Shown here: positions 1 to 6,473 of the stretch, piece after piece
How the letters are laid out: the number at the start of each line of letters is the position of its first letter
Position numbering within the stretch: the first letter of the stretch is position 1
DNA from: an uncultured Eubacteriales bacterium
GTDB taxonomy: Bacteria; Bacillota; Clostridia; Christensenellales; UBA1242
Length of the DNA stretch: 8,484 nucleotides
NCBI GenBank assembly: GCA_902796635.1
Contig: CADBPU010000107.1
Coordinates: 1-8,484 of the forward strand
Direction: 5' to 3'
Notes under the pieces: generated by a model
What the model was told of the DNA's origin: nothing
Databases searched by the model: none
What the model saw: the letters and a program-made list of their open reading frames with translations, nothing else
Position numbers and translations under genes: made by a program

Positions 1-437
1 CAAAGCGACTTCAAGGTTGCTATGTAAGTGATGACGAAGTAAAAGCAGTTGTAGAGTTTGTTATTTCTCACAATGCACCAGACTTTGACCCAGCAATAGA
101 AGCAGCAATAAATAAAACTCATAATGGTGGCGATTCCGTAAATCCTGACGGAACATTTGCAAGTTTTGATAATGACGGACTTGATGAAGAAGAAGAAATG
201 AACAACTATGCAAAAAATGTTATGAAAGAATTTATAAGAGTCGGCAGAGCAAGTGCAACATATATTCAAAGAACTCAAAGAGTTGGTTTTGCAAAAGCAG
301 GCAGAATTATGGACTACTTGGAAAAGAAAAAATATATTGCACCAAGTGATGGAACTGCAAAAGCAAGAGCGGTTTACATGACAAAGCAACAATATATAGA
401 AATATTTGGCGACACAGATTTTGATGACCATGATTAA
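1..437 (+). CDS. ftsK: DNA translocase FtsK/SpoIIIE, C-terminal fragment (5' end outside window)
   Basis: This is the last 144 codons of an FtsK/SpoIIIE-type DNA translocase, read in the frame whose first full codon starts at base 3 and ending at TAA 435-437. FtsK proteins are membrane-anchored hexameric ATPases that pump chromosomal DNA through the division septum. The fragment begins with the end of the motor domain (RLQGCYVSDDEV, matching the conserved 'R.QG.FVSD.EV' tail). An acidic, low-complexity linker follows (FDNDGLDEEEE). It ends with the winged-helix gamma domain, which in this family reads chromosome-orienting sequences (ASATYIQRTQRVGFAKAGRI, then DYLEKKKYIAPSDG). The ATPase Walker motifs lie upstream of the window, so they cannot be checked. 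Whether it is the vegetative FtsK or the sporulation SpoIIIE form cannot be told from this end. It is followed by rimO on the same strand, as in many clostridia. Confidence 0.95.
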   Translation, partial: KRLQGCYVSDDEVKAVVEFVISHNAPDFDPAIEAAINKTHNGGDSVNPDGTFASFDNDGLDEEEEMNNYAKNVMKEFIRVGRASATYIQRTQRVGFAKAGRIMDYLEKKKYIAPSDGTAKARAVYMTKQQYIEIFGDTDFDDHD

Positions 438-446
438 GTTCGGCTC

Positions 447-506
447 GTTAGTAATTTCTGCTCACCAGACTTCGCGATGCTCGCAAGTGTTCGCTGAAAT
501 TCTAAC
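447..506. repeat. G+C-richer imperfect inverted repeat between ftsK and rimO
   Basis: The outer arms are GTTAGTAATTTC (447-458) and GAAATTCTAAC (496-506), complementary apart from one extra T. Inside lies a second imperfect hairpin, ACTT-c-GCG (468-475) against CGC-AAGT (481-488). About 45% of the 60 bases are G or C, and more than half in the core, clearly above the surrounding AT-rich DNA. No run of T follows either side, so it does not look like a simple intrinsic terminator. It has the build of a small non-coding dispersed repeat or MITE-like element, but only one full copy is in the window, so this is an inference. Confidence 0.5.
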
Positions 507-519
507 TCACCTTTACAAC

Positions 520-532
520 ATGCCTGTGGCAT
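520..532. other. Short hairpin ATGCC-TGT-GGCAT upstream of rimO
   Basis: A perfect 5-bp stem with a 3-base loop lies 30 bases before the rimO start. It is followed by AATTAGATTAAAAGG rather than a T run, so it is a weak terminator candidate at best. It could equally be a processing or pausing structure, or chance. Confidence 0.25.
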
Positions 533-562
533 AATTAGATTAAAAGGAAATATAAAGTTTTA

Positions 563-1894
563 ATGACAAAAGAAGAATTAAAGAAAAAGAAATTTTATAT
601 AATTCAACTTGGTTGCGATAAAAACAGAGTTGATGGCGAAAAAATGGCATTTCTACTGCAAAATTATGGCTTAGAACAAGTCCAAATTGCAGAAGATGCC
701 AATATTTTGATTGTCAATACTTGTGCTTTTATTAAAAGTGCAAAAGAAGAAAGCATTGATTACATACTTTCTGCAATAGACTGCAAAGGTCAAAATTGTG
801 AAAAAGTTATTGTTTCCGGCTGTTTTGCTCAAAGATATTACGAAGAAGCAAAGAAAGGATTTCCGGAAGTTGATGCTGTAATTCGTCTTAAAAACAATGA
901 AAAAATTGTTGATGTTGTAAAAGGGTTGTATGGTGTTGATGACTCTTTCACAAAAAAGATAAAAGCAAATGCTTTGGCAAGAAATATTTCAACACCAAAC
1001 CACTATGCATATCTCAAAATTGCTGATGGTTGCAATAATTGTTGTGCATACTGCACAATTCCAAAAATACGTGGCCGTTTTGTTTCTGTGCCAGTTGAAG
1101 AGTTGTATAAAGAAGCCAAAGCGCTTGTAAAAAATGGAGTTAGAGAACTCATTTTGGTTGCACAAGATGTCACAAACTATGGTGCTGATTTGTATGGAAA
1201 GCCAAAACTTGTAGAACTCATCAAAGCACTATCAAAAATAAGAAAATTGAAATGGATACGACTTCATTATTGTTATCCAAATCTAATTACTGATGAACTT
1301 TTGGAAGAAATATCAAACAACAAAAAAGTTTGCAAATATTTAGACATTCCTATGCAACACGCAAGCAATGATATCTTAAAAGCCATGAATAGACGCGACA
1401 CTGTTGAAGCATACGACAAACTTTTGAAAAAAATACATAATCTTAAACATTTTGTTGCTGTGAGAAGCACATTTATTGTAGGTTTTCCGGGCGAAACACA
1501 AAAAGATTTTGACTTGTTGATAGACTTTTTGGAAAGACAAAAAATGCAGTATGTTGGCTTTTTCAAATATTCAAGAGAAGAATACACTGCGGCATATCAA
1601 ATGCCACATCAAGTAAGGGAAAGCACAAAAGAAGAACGGCTTTTAACAGCCCAAGCACATCAAGAAAATATTATGCTTGAAAGTCAAAAACGCTTTGTTG
1701 GCAAGACTGTTTTGTGCGTGCTAGAAAAGATATATGATAACAAGATGCTTGCATTGAGAAATCAATACAACTCACCAGGTGTTGATACTTTGGTTTTTGT
1801 TCATGACTACAGAAAAAAAGTAAGAGTGGGCGAATTTTACAAAGTTAAAATTACAGGACTTGACGGCATTGACCTTGTTGGAGAAATAATTTAA
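563..1894 (+). CDS. rimO: Ribosomal protein S12 methylthiotransferase RimO
   Basis: A 443-residue radical-SAM enzyme that adds a methylthio group to a conserved aspartate of ribosomal protein S12. The N-terminal UPF0004 domain carries the three auxiliary-cluster cysteines: C18 in QLGCDKNRVDGE, C54 in NTCAF and C87 in SGCFAQRY. The QLGC.KN.VD.E form is typical of RimO rather than MiaB. The radical-SAM CxxxCxxC motif is C157, C161 and C164 (CNNCCAYCTIPKIRGRFVS). RimO-type signatures follow: RLHYCYPN (233-240) and DIPMQHASNDILKAMNRR (261-278). A TRAM-like region occupies roughly residues 378-441. An additional cysteine, C160, sits inside the radical-SAM motif where other family members commonly have Arg or another residue. 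The length is normal. The start ATG has an AAAAGGAAA site at 542-550, slightly far away (about 13 bases), and no better in-frame start is visible. It follows ftsK and precedes pgsA, the usual clostridial order. Confidence 0.96.
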   Translation: MTKEELKKKKFYIIQLGCDKNRVDGEKMAFLLQNYGLEQVQIAEDANILIVNTCAFIKSAKEESIDYILSAIDCKGQNCEKVIVSGCFAQRYYEEAKKGFPEVDAVIRLKNNEKIVDVVKGLYGVDDSFTKKIKANALARNISTPNHYAYLKIADGCNNCCAYCTIPKIRGRFVSVPVEELYKEAKALVKNGVRELILVAQDVTNYGADLYGKPKLVELIKALSKIRKLKWIRLHYCYPNLITDELLEEISNNKKVCKYLDIPMQHASNDILKAMNRRDTVEAYDKLLKKIHNLKHFVAVRSTFIVGFPGETQKDFDLLIDFLERQKMQYVGFFKYSREEYTAAYQMPHQVRESTKEERLLTAQAHQENIMLESQKRFVGKTVLCVLEKIYDNKMLALRNQYNSPGVDTLVFVHDYRKKVRVGEFYKVKITGLDGIDLVGEII

Positions 1895-1924
1895 CAAAAT
1901 AATTTTGAATAAATTTATTTTATA

Positions 1925-1972
1925 TGTCATTCTGACCGAGCAGTATTTCTTGACCTTGGAAGAATCTCAACA
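1925..1972. repeat. Possible degenerate copy of a dispersed 'TGTCATTCTGA...GAAGAATCTC' repeat
   Basis: The left end TGTCATTCTGACCGAG (1925-1940) and right end GGAAGAATCTC (1958-1968) resemble the ends of a short repeat that I recall as scattered through intergenic DNA of many bacterial genomes, with the pattern GTCATTCTGAGCGAAG...GAAGAATCTC. ATTCT (1929-1933) and AGAAT (1961-1965) form a small inverted repeat. The middle differs from the form I remember, so this would be a decayed copy. It lies wholly in the gap between rimO and the chosen pgsA start. No second copy is in this window. Confidence 0.5.
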
Positions 1973-1981
1973 ATATAAAAT

Positions 1982-1986
1982 AGGAG
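1982..1986 (+). promoter_or_regulatory. Ribosome binding site AGGAG that fixes the pgsA start
   Basis: AGGAG lies five bases before ATG 1992-1994. The reading frame stays open upstream to a TTG at 1905, but that start has no comparable site, and the 29 extra residues would be a translation of the repeat-like sequence at 1925-1972. The ATG at 1992 is therefore preferred. TATAAA at 1974-1979 just upstream is an AT-rich match to a -10 box without a convincing -35. Confidence 0.8.
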
Positions 1987-1991
1987 TTTTT

Positions 1992-2573
1992 ATGAATTTA
2001 CCAAACAAATTAAGTCTTTCACGACTAATAATCACACCAATAATGATGTTTTTTTATCTTGCGACATTTGTTCCTTATGGCAAATTTGTTGCATTAGGAC
2101 TATTTATTTTGGGTGCAATAACAGATTTTTTAGACGGCCATATTGCAAGAAAATATAATCTTGTGACAGATATGGGAAAATTTTTAGACCCTATTGCAGA
2201 CAAATTATTAGTCACTAGTGCTTTGATACTTGTTGCAGTTGATGGCACAATACTTGCACCATATGGAGCAATAGTTCTTGCAATATTTGTTGGCAGAGAT
2301 TTGACTGTTGATATGCTTCGACAAGTTGCAGGCAGTAAAGGAGTGGTTATTGCAGCCGACAAACTTGGCAAATACAAAACATTCAGCCAAGACATAGCAC
2401 TTCCACTTTTGATGCTATATTCGGCACTAAATTTATTGTCAATAGATGCAACAATTTTGAATATTGTTATGTGGATTTCTTATGGATTCTTAATCTTGGC
2501 AACACTACTCACAATTATTTCATTAATTAATTATTTAGTCAAAAATAGAGCAGTATTTGCTGAAAAAAAGTAA
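1992..2573 (+). CDS. pgsA: CDP-diacylglycerol--glycerol-3-phosphate 3-phosphatidyltransferase (PgsA)
   Basis: A 193-residue integral membrane enzyme that joins CDP-diacylglycerol and glycerol 3-phosphate to give phosphatidylglycerol phosphate, the committed step to phosphatidylglycerol. The complete CDP-alcohol phosphotransferase motif DxxDGxxARx8GxxxDxxxD is present: D45, D48, G49, A52, R53, G62, D66 and D70 (DFLDGHIARKYNLVTDMGKF then LDPIAD). PgsA-like features follow the motif: GRD (101-103), MLRQVAGSKGVVIAADKLGK (108-127) and KT. Four to six hydrophobic segments are apparent, at roughly residues 11-28, 32-45, 72-84, 88-100, 135-150 and 155-182. The N-terminus MNLPNKLSLSRL is the usual short family start, which supports the ATG at 1992. 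It sits between rimO and a pyrophosphatase-like gene upstream of recA. Confidence 0.95.
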   Translation: MNLPNKLSLSRLIITPIMMFFYLATFVPYGKFVALGLFILGAITDFLDGHIARKYNLVTDMGKFLDPIADKLLVTSALILVAVDGTILAPYGAIVLAIFVGRDLTVDMLRQVAGSKGVVIAADKLGKYKTFSQDIALPLLMLYSALNLLSIDATILNIVMWISYGFLILATLLTIISLINYLVKNRAVFAEKK

Positions 2574-2609
2574 AAATTATATATAATTAATAAAAAAGGA
2601 AAGAATTTT

Positions 2610-2954
2610 ATGGAAAATTCAAAAAATTTAGATTATTTAGGAAAAATTGTCAAGGTTGTGATGGATAGACCACTTGGCACAAAACATCCAAAACATGGTT
2701 TTGTTTACGAAGTAAATTACGGCTATATTCCGAACACTGTTTCTGGCGATGGCGAAGAACTTGACGCTTATGTTTTGGGAGTTAATGAGCCATTAAACGA
2801 GTTTGAAGGTGAAGTTATAGCCATAATTCACAGAACAAATGATGATGACGACAAATTGGTTGTTGTGCCACAAGGAAAGCTACTTACAGATGAAGAAATA
2901 TACAAACTGGTTGATTTCCAAGAAAAGTGGTTCAAATCAATAATTTTGAGATAA
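2610..2954 (+). CDS. Short family I inorganic-pyrophosphatase-like protein
   Basis: A 114-residue soluble protein with clear family I (COG0221-type) pyrophosphatase features. [20 protein letters not shown] (36-55) corresponds to the NYGY...DGDPxD metal-binding segment, with D47, E49 and D52 in place of the usual three aspartates. [10 protein letters not shown] (78-87) corresponds to the D...DxK segment, with K82 as the conserved lysine. The C-terminal FQEKWFK (103-109) corresponds to the FFEHYK region of the E. coli enzyme, with Phe where that enzyme has Tyr. At 114 residues it is much shorter than the roughly 175 residues of the E. coli protein. It appears to lack the N-terminal hairpin carrying the lysine and glutamate that bind pyrophosphate (K29 and E31 by E. 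coli numbering), and K25 stands where R43 is expected. Such short forms are, as I recall, known in clostridia, but their activity is less certain. An AAGGAAAG site precedes the ATG by 6 bases. PgsA chemistry upstream and general CTP-dependent lipid activation release pyrophosphate, which could explain the position, but that is speculation. Confidence 0.8.
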   Translation: MENSKNLDYLGKIVKVVMDRPLGTKHPKHGFVYEVNYGYIPNTVSGDGEELDAYVLGVNEPLNEFEGEVIAIIHRTNDDDDKLVVVPQGKLLTDEEIYKLVDFQEKWFKSIILR

Positions 2955-2981
2955 ATTATCACAAAAATTTTGTATAAATAA

Positions 2982-3010
2982 TAGACTTTTTCGAACATCT
3001 GTGCTAAAAT
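2982..3010 (+). promoter_or_regulatory. Candidate sigma-A promoter of recA with extended -10
   Basis: TAGACT (2982-2987, 4 of 6 matches to TTGACA) is separated by 17 bases from TAAAAT (3005-3010), which is preceded by TGC at 3002-3004, an extended -10 (TGn). A perfect TATAAT also occurs at 3010-3015 but has no good -35 and would start transcription inside the ribosome binding site. Transcription would begin about 3017, giving a very short leader before the recA AGGAG site (3019-3023). Confidence 0.5.
2992..3005. promoter_or_regulatory. Probable LexA/DinR (SOS) box in the recA promoter
   Basis: CGAACATCTGTGCT matches the Gram-positive SOS box CGAACATATGTTCG at 11 of 14 positions, including the whole left half-site CGAAC. 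It lies in the spacer between the proposed -35 and -10 of recA and touches the -10, the classic place for LexA repression. RecA is a core SOS gene, so the context fits. The right half (GTGCT) is imperfect and lexA is not in the window. Confidence 0.65.
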
Positions 3011-3033
3011 ATAATCATAGGAGAAAATTTTTA

Positions 3034-4026
3034 ATGGAAGAAAGTAAAAAGAAAGCGTTAGACCTTGCAATTGCATCAATAGAAAAACAATTTGGCAAAG
3101 GCTCAATCATGAAAATGAATGAAGTGGCAGTTCAAAATATAGAAGTTATCCCAACAGGATGCTTAACATTGGATGCAGCACTCGGTATTGGTGGCATGCC
3201 ACGTGGCAGAATTATTGAGATTTATGGCCCAGAAAGTTCTGGTAAAACAACGGTTGCACTTCATGTTGTTGCAGAAGCCCAAAAACTTGGTGGAACAGCA
3301 GCATTTATTGATGCAGAACATGCACTTGACCCAGTTTATGCTGCAAACATTGGCGTAAATATGGACGAACTCTATATATCCCAACCAGACACAGGCGAAC
3401 AAGCACTTGATATTTGTGAAAGTTTAGTAAAGAGCGCAGCAATCGACATTATTATTGTTGACTCAGTTGCAGCACTCACACCAAAAGCAGAAATTGACGG
3501 CGAAATGGGAGATAGTTTCATTGGTCTTCAAGCAAGACTTATGAGTCAAGCACTCAGAAAACTCACTGCTGTTGTAAACAAGACAAAAACCTGTGTAATC
3601 TTTATCAATCAACTTCGTGAAAAGGTTGGTGTTATGTTCGGTTCACCAGAAACAACAACTGGCGGAAAAGCCCTAAAATTCTATTCAAGTATTCGTCTTG
3701 ATGTAAGAAAAATTGATACACTCAAAGACGGCGACCAATTTATTGGCAACAGAACAAGAGTTAAAGTTGTAAAAAACAAACTTGCAAGCCCATTCAAAAC
3801 TGCAGAATTTGACCTTATGTACGGCAAAGGCATCAGCAAAATTGGATGTCTCTTGGACGTTGCTATTGACAATGGCATAATTGAAAAAAGTGGTTCTTGG
3901 TTTAGTTATGGCGACCAAAAGATAGGTCAGGGCAAAGAAAATGTTAAAGCATATCTTGAACAAAACGAAGAACTAAGAGCTGAACTTGAAGACAAAGTAA
4001 AAGAAATTTTGTTTGCAAAAAAGTAA
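3034..4026 (+). CDS. recA: Recombinase RecA
   Basis: A 330-residue RecA that polymerises on single-stranded DNA, drives homologous strand exchange and stimulates LexA self-cleavage. Walker A is GPESSGKTT (65-73), with K71 contacting the nucleotide. Walker B is the DIIIVD strand (138-143). Loop L2 lies around [16 protein letters not shown] (196-211). The family signature ALKFYSSIR is at 213-221. The start at ATG 3034 is chosen because [20 protein letters not shown] is the usual RecA N-terminus and AGGAG lies at 3019-3023. A GTG at 3001 in the same frame would add 11 residues, but it falls inside the promoter and SOS box. The C-terminus ends in [12 protein letters not shown] and lacks the long acidic tail of E. 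coli RecA, so the protein is about 20 residues shorter than the E. coli form. The usual clostridial neighbour rny does not follow; instead there is a terminator and a convergent gene. Confidence 0.98.
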   Translation: MEESKKKALDLAIASIEKQFGKGSIMKMNEVAVQNIEVIPTGCLTLDAALGIGGMPRGRIIEIYGPESSGKTTVALHVVAEAQKLGGTAAFIDAEHALDPVYAANIGVNMDELYISQPDTGEQALDICESLVKSAAIDIIIVDSVAALTPKAEIDGEMGDSFIGLQARLMSQALRKLTAVVNKTKTCVIFINQLREKVGVMFGSPETTTGGKALKFYSSIRLDVRKIDTLKDGDQFIGNRTRVKVVKNKLASPFKTAEFDLMYGKGISKIGCLLDVAIDNGIIEKSGSWFSYGDQKIGQGKENVKAYLEQNEELRAELEDKVKEILFAKK

Positions 4027-4035
4027 TTAGTTTAT

Positions 4036-4069
4036 AAAAAAATCAATGTACAAAAACATTGATTTTTTT
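4036..4069. terminator. Bidirectional intrinsic terminator shared by recA and the PBP gene
   Basis: AAAAAAATCAATGT (4036-4049) and ACATTGATTTTTTT (4056-4069) form a perfect 14-bp stem with a 6-base ACAAAA loop. The seven T on one side and seven A on the other provide a U tract for transcripts from either direction. It lies 9 bases after the recA stop and about 50 bases beyond the stop of the convergent PBP gene. Confidence 0.9.
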
Positions 4070-4089
4070 ATTGCATAGCACATAAAATT

Positions 4090-4111
4090 GTTAGTAATTA
4101 CTGAGTACTAC
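4090..4111. repeat. Small imperfect inverted repeat resembling one end of the 447-506 element
   Basis: GTTAGTAATTACTG (4090-4103) matches 447-460 at 13 of 14 positions, and GTTAGTA pairs imperfectly with TACTAC (4106-4111). The core AGTAATTACT is itself a perfect 10-bp palindrome. It could be the remnant of an element end, or a chance match in AT-rich DNA. No function can be assigned. Confidence 0.25.
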
Positions 4112-4118
4112 GCAAACT

Positions 4119-6404
4119 TTACCATAAATCTAATATTCGTTTAAGTCCATTTTTATTTTCTGAAATTGTAAACTTTATACTATTTGATTTGATAACTTTT
4201 TCTCCTTCTTGTTCAACTTCAACATAGTAAGTATATGTTGTATCATCATTAACATTTTTATCAACAAAAGTTTGTGTTCCACTTGTGTTTTCAAACTTTG
4301 CAATTTGTTTTCTTACATCTTCTTCAATACGATATATTTTGTATGATGCATTTTTTATTGCTTCAAAATATAGGGTTGGTTTACTATCTTTCATTTCACC
4401 TTTCAAAACACACAAATTTTCTTTTGTGTACTTATCAGCGTATTGAGTTGGGGCATATTTTTGATTGAATATAGCAATTTTTGTATATCTTTCAGGTGTT
4501 TCTGGGTCTGCAAGCATCAAAATATGGTCTTTTTCAAGTTTTGTATTATCAATTTTGCATTCCACAATGCCATTTGGCTTTTCAAAAGTTGCAGTTTTAT
4601 CCAAAGTCATATTTTTTAATGTATCTCTAACCATAGAAGTACAAAAAGTACCACCATTATTTCTTCCTTCCAACCTATATACTTTTTCGCCAGTGCTATT
4701 CCCAAGCCAAACTCCAACAATTTTTTGTGGAGTGTAGCCAACAGACCAAACATCACTATTGAAATTTGTTCCTTTTATCCCAACAGTACCTGTTTTTCCT
4801 GCAACTTCAAATGGCAAGACATTTAACCGTGAACTTGTGCCCTTATTTACGCTTGAAACAAGCATTTCGTTCATCAAATATGCAGTTTCTGGGCTCATGA
4901 CTTGTTTTTTGTCTTGTTTATTTTCATAGACAACTTTGCCTTTGCTGTCGCAAATTTTTCTAACAAATTTTGCTTCAATAAACTCTCCATTATTTGCAAA
5001 AGATATATAAGAATTTACAAGTTGTTTTACGGTTGTGCCATGAGTCAGTCCACCAAGTGCAATGGCATAGCTATTATCATCATTTTCGAAAGATATTCCT
5101 GACTTTTCTGCAAATTTTTTACAATTTTCTATGCCAGTAATTTGCATAATTTTTATGGCGGGAATATTCAAACTTTTTTCAATGCTTTTTGTTGCATTAA
5201 TCCAGCCATAATATTGCCCACCGACATTTTGTGGATTGTATGTCCCAAAACTTGTTTTTTCGTCCAAAATAACACTGCTTGGACTTATTTTTCCATATTC
5301 AAGTGCAGGAGCATAAACAAGTATTGGTTTTATGCTACTACCTGGGCTTCTTTTCATGTTTACAACATCATAAACACTTTTTGCATCAAATGCAGAAATC
5401 CCGCCAGTTTTACTGTCAATAACAATACCAACGCCATCAGCAATATTTCCATATTGATTTTTGTCATAATATTCAGTATTTGTAATCACATTATGCAACG
5501 ATTTTTGGTCAGTATTTACTTGATAAGTAAAGATTTTATATCCAGAAAGTGCAATTTGATTCTCGGTCATGTCAAGTATTTTTTCCGCCTCCAAAAGTGT
5601 TGCTTCTTCATAAAAATTCCTAGCATTTGTTCTTGTGATATTTGGTTTTATGTTAATCGAAGTATCTGTTGCAATTTGAAATTGTGTTTCGTCAATCACA
5701 CCATCTTTTTTCATCTCCAAAAGCACAAGATTTCTTCTTTTTTTTGCATTTTCTAGGTTCAAAACAGGGGAATATGTCCTTGGCGATTTTATCATGCCAG
5801 CAAGCAATGCACTTTCTTCAATTTTCAAATCTTTTGCAGGTTTTCCAAAATATATTTGGCTTGCGTTTTCAAGTCCATAGGCACCAGAGCCAAAATAAAT
5901 AACATTCAAGTAAGTTTCCATAATTTCATCTTTTGTAAAATTTCTTTCAAGTTCTTTTGCAAGTGCCATTTCATTAATCTTTCTTGATAGGGTTTTTTCA
6001 TTTGATAAATGTGTGTTTTTTATGAGTTGTTGACTGATTGTGCTGGCACCTTCTTTCATAGACCTGCTTTTTAGGTTATTAAAAAATGCCTTTGCAATTC
6101 TTTTATAGTTTAATCCATGATGTTTATAAAAATCTTTGTCTTCAATGGAGATAAAACTTTGTGACACATAACTTGGCAATTCTTCTAACTTGACAAGTGC
6201 TTTTTTTCCCGAAACATCATTGATTTTATTGTTATCAATATCATATATATCAATGCTTGTATTTTGTGCTTCAAGCAATGCTTTATCAAATAAAACATCG
6301 CTCTTTGCCGTGTTTATATATACAAAAACACCACCCACAAAAATAAGCATGGCAAGAAATAGAATAATAAATATTGAAACAGAAATTTTTGCAAACTTTT
6401 TCAT
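4119..6404 (-). CDS. Class A penicillin-binding protein (glycosyltransferase GT51 plus transpeptidase)
   Basis: A 761-residue bifunctional peptidoglycan synthase that polymerises lipid II and cross-links the peptides. A positively charged start (MKKFAK) leads into one membrane anchor (about residues 8-30). The GT51 domain has EDKDFYKHHG (88-97, catalytic Glu E88), GASTISQQ (119-126), RKINEMALAKELE (141-153) and IMETYLNVIYFG (161-172). The transpeptidase domain has the SxxK nucleophile motif SSIK (356-359), SLN (411-413) and KTGT (537-540). After about residue 600 comes a C-terminal extension; residues 675-747 look like a fibronectin-type-III-like beta domain (YKIYR, TFVDK, TTYTYYVEV). The start at 6404 is preferred because it places the anchor at the N-terminus. 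The frame is open upstream to an ATG at 6542 (46 more codons), and neither start has a clear ribosome binding site. Convergent with recA, divergent from miaB. The subtype (PBP1A, PbpF and so on) cannot be fixed. Confidence 0.94.
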   Translation of the reverse strand: MKKFAKISVSIFIILFLAMLIFVGGVFVYINTAKSDVLFDKALLEAQNTSIDIYDIDNNKINDVSGKKALVKLEELPSYVSQSFISIEDKDFYKHHGLNYKRIAKAFFNNLKSRSMKEGASTISQQLIKNTHLSNEKTLSRKINEMALAKELERNFTKDEIMETYLNVIYFGSGAYGLENASQIYFGKPAKDLKIEESALLAGMIKSPRTYSPVLNLENAKKRRNLVLLEMKKDGVIDETQFQIATDTSINIKPNITRTNARNFYEEATLLEAEKILDMTENQIALSGYKIFTYQVNTDQKSLHNVITNTEYYDKNQYGNIADGVGIVIDSKTGGISAFDAKSVYDVVNMKRSPGSSIKPILVYAPALEYGKISPSSVILDEKTSFGTYNPQNVGGQYYGWINATKSIEKSLNIPAIKIMQITGIENCKKFAEKSGISFENDDNSYAIALGGLTHGTTVKQLVNSYISFANNGEFIEAKFVRKICDSKGKVVYENKQDKKQVMSPETAYLMNEMLVSSVNKGTSSRLNVLPFEVAGKTGTVGIKGTNFNSDVWSVGYTPQKIVGVWLGNSTGEKVYRLEGRNNGGTFCTSMVRDTLKNMTLDKTATFEKPNGIVECKIDNTKLEKDHILMLADPETPERYTKIAIFNQKYAPTQYADKYTKENLCVLKGEMKDSKPTLYFEAIKNASYKIYRIEEDVRKQIAKFENTSGTQTFVDKNVNDDTTYTYYVEVEQEGEKVIKSNSIKFTISENKNGLKRILDLW

Positions 6405-6416
6405 ACAATTTAGTTT

Positions 6417-6445
6417 GTTATCTAATTGCAAATTTATTCTATCAA
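6417..6445 (-). promoter_or_regulatory. Weak candidate promoter for the PBP gene
   Basis: On the minus strand TTGATA (6440-6445, 5 of 6 to the -35 consensus) is followed after 17 bases by GATAAC (6417-6422, 4 of 6 to the -10 consensus). Transcription would start about 6410, only a few bases before ATG 6402-6404, giving an almost leaderless message. This would fit the missing ribosome binding site, but the match is weak in AT-rich DNA. Confidence 0.25.
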
Positions 6446-6461
6446 AAATAAATATAGCTGC

Positions 6462-6473
6462 GTTTTGCAAAAC
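6462..6473. promoter_or_regulatory. Perfect 12-bp palindrome GTTTTGCAAAAC between divergent genes
   Basis: GTTTTGCAAAAC reads the same on both strands and lies about 60 bases upstream of the PBP start. It shares the TTTGC/GCAAA half-site with a second palindrome at 6516-6529. Palindromes of this size in a divergent promoter region can be operators for dimeric regulators, but no regulator is identified. Confidence 0.3.

Noticed and set aside
1908..1919. AATAAATTTATT palindrome after rimO as a terminator
   Set aside because: It has no G or C in the stem and would be too unstable to act as an intrinsic terminator.
1905..1991. Longer pgsA from TTG 1905
   Set aside because: It has no good binding site, translates a repeat-like intergenic sequence, and the ATG at 1992 has AGGAG at ideal spacing and gives the normal family N-terminus.
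2575..2588. 14-bp palindrome AATTATATATAATT between pgsA and the pyrophosphatase gene
   Set aside because: It is purely A/T, easily expected by chance, and too weak to terminate; it mainly shows how common such palindromes are here.
3001..3033. Longer recA from GTG 3001
   Set aside because: The GTG is inside the proposed SOS box and promoter; ATG 3034 with AGGAG gives the standard RecA start.
5142..5756. 204-codon open frame on the + strand inside the PBP gene
   Set aside because: It is antisense to the conserved GT51 and transpeptidase coding region, has a Cys/Phe/Asn/Ile-rich composition typical of a shadow frame in AT-rich DNA, and shows no recognisable motif.
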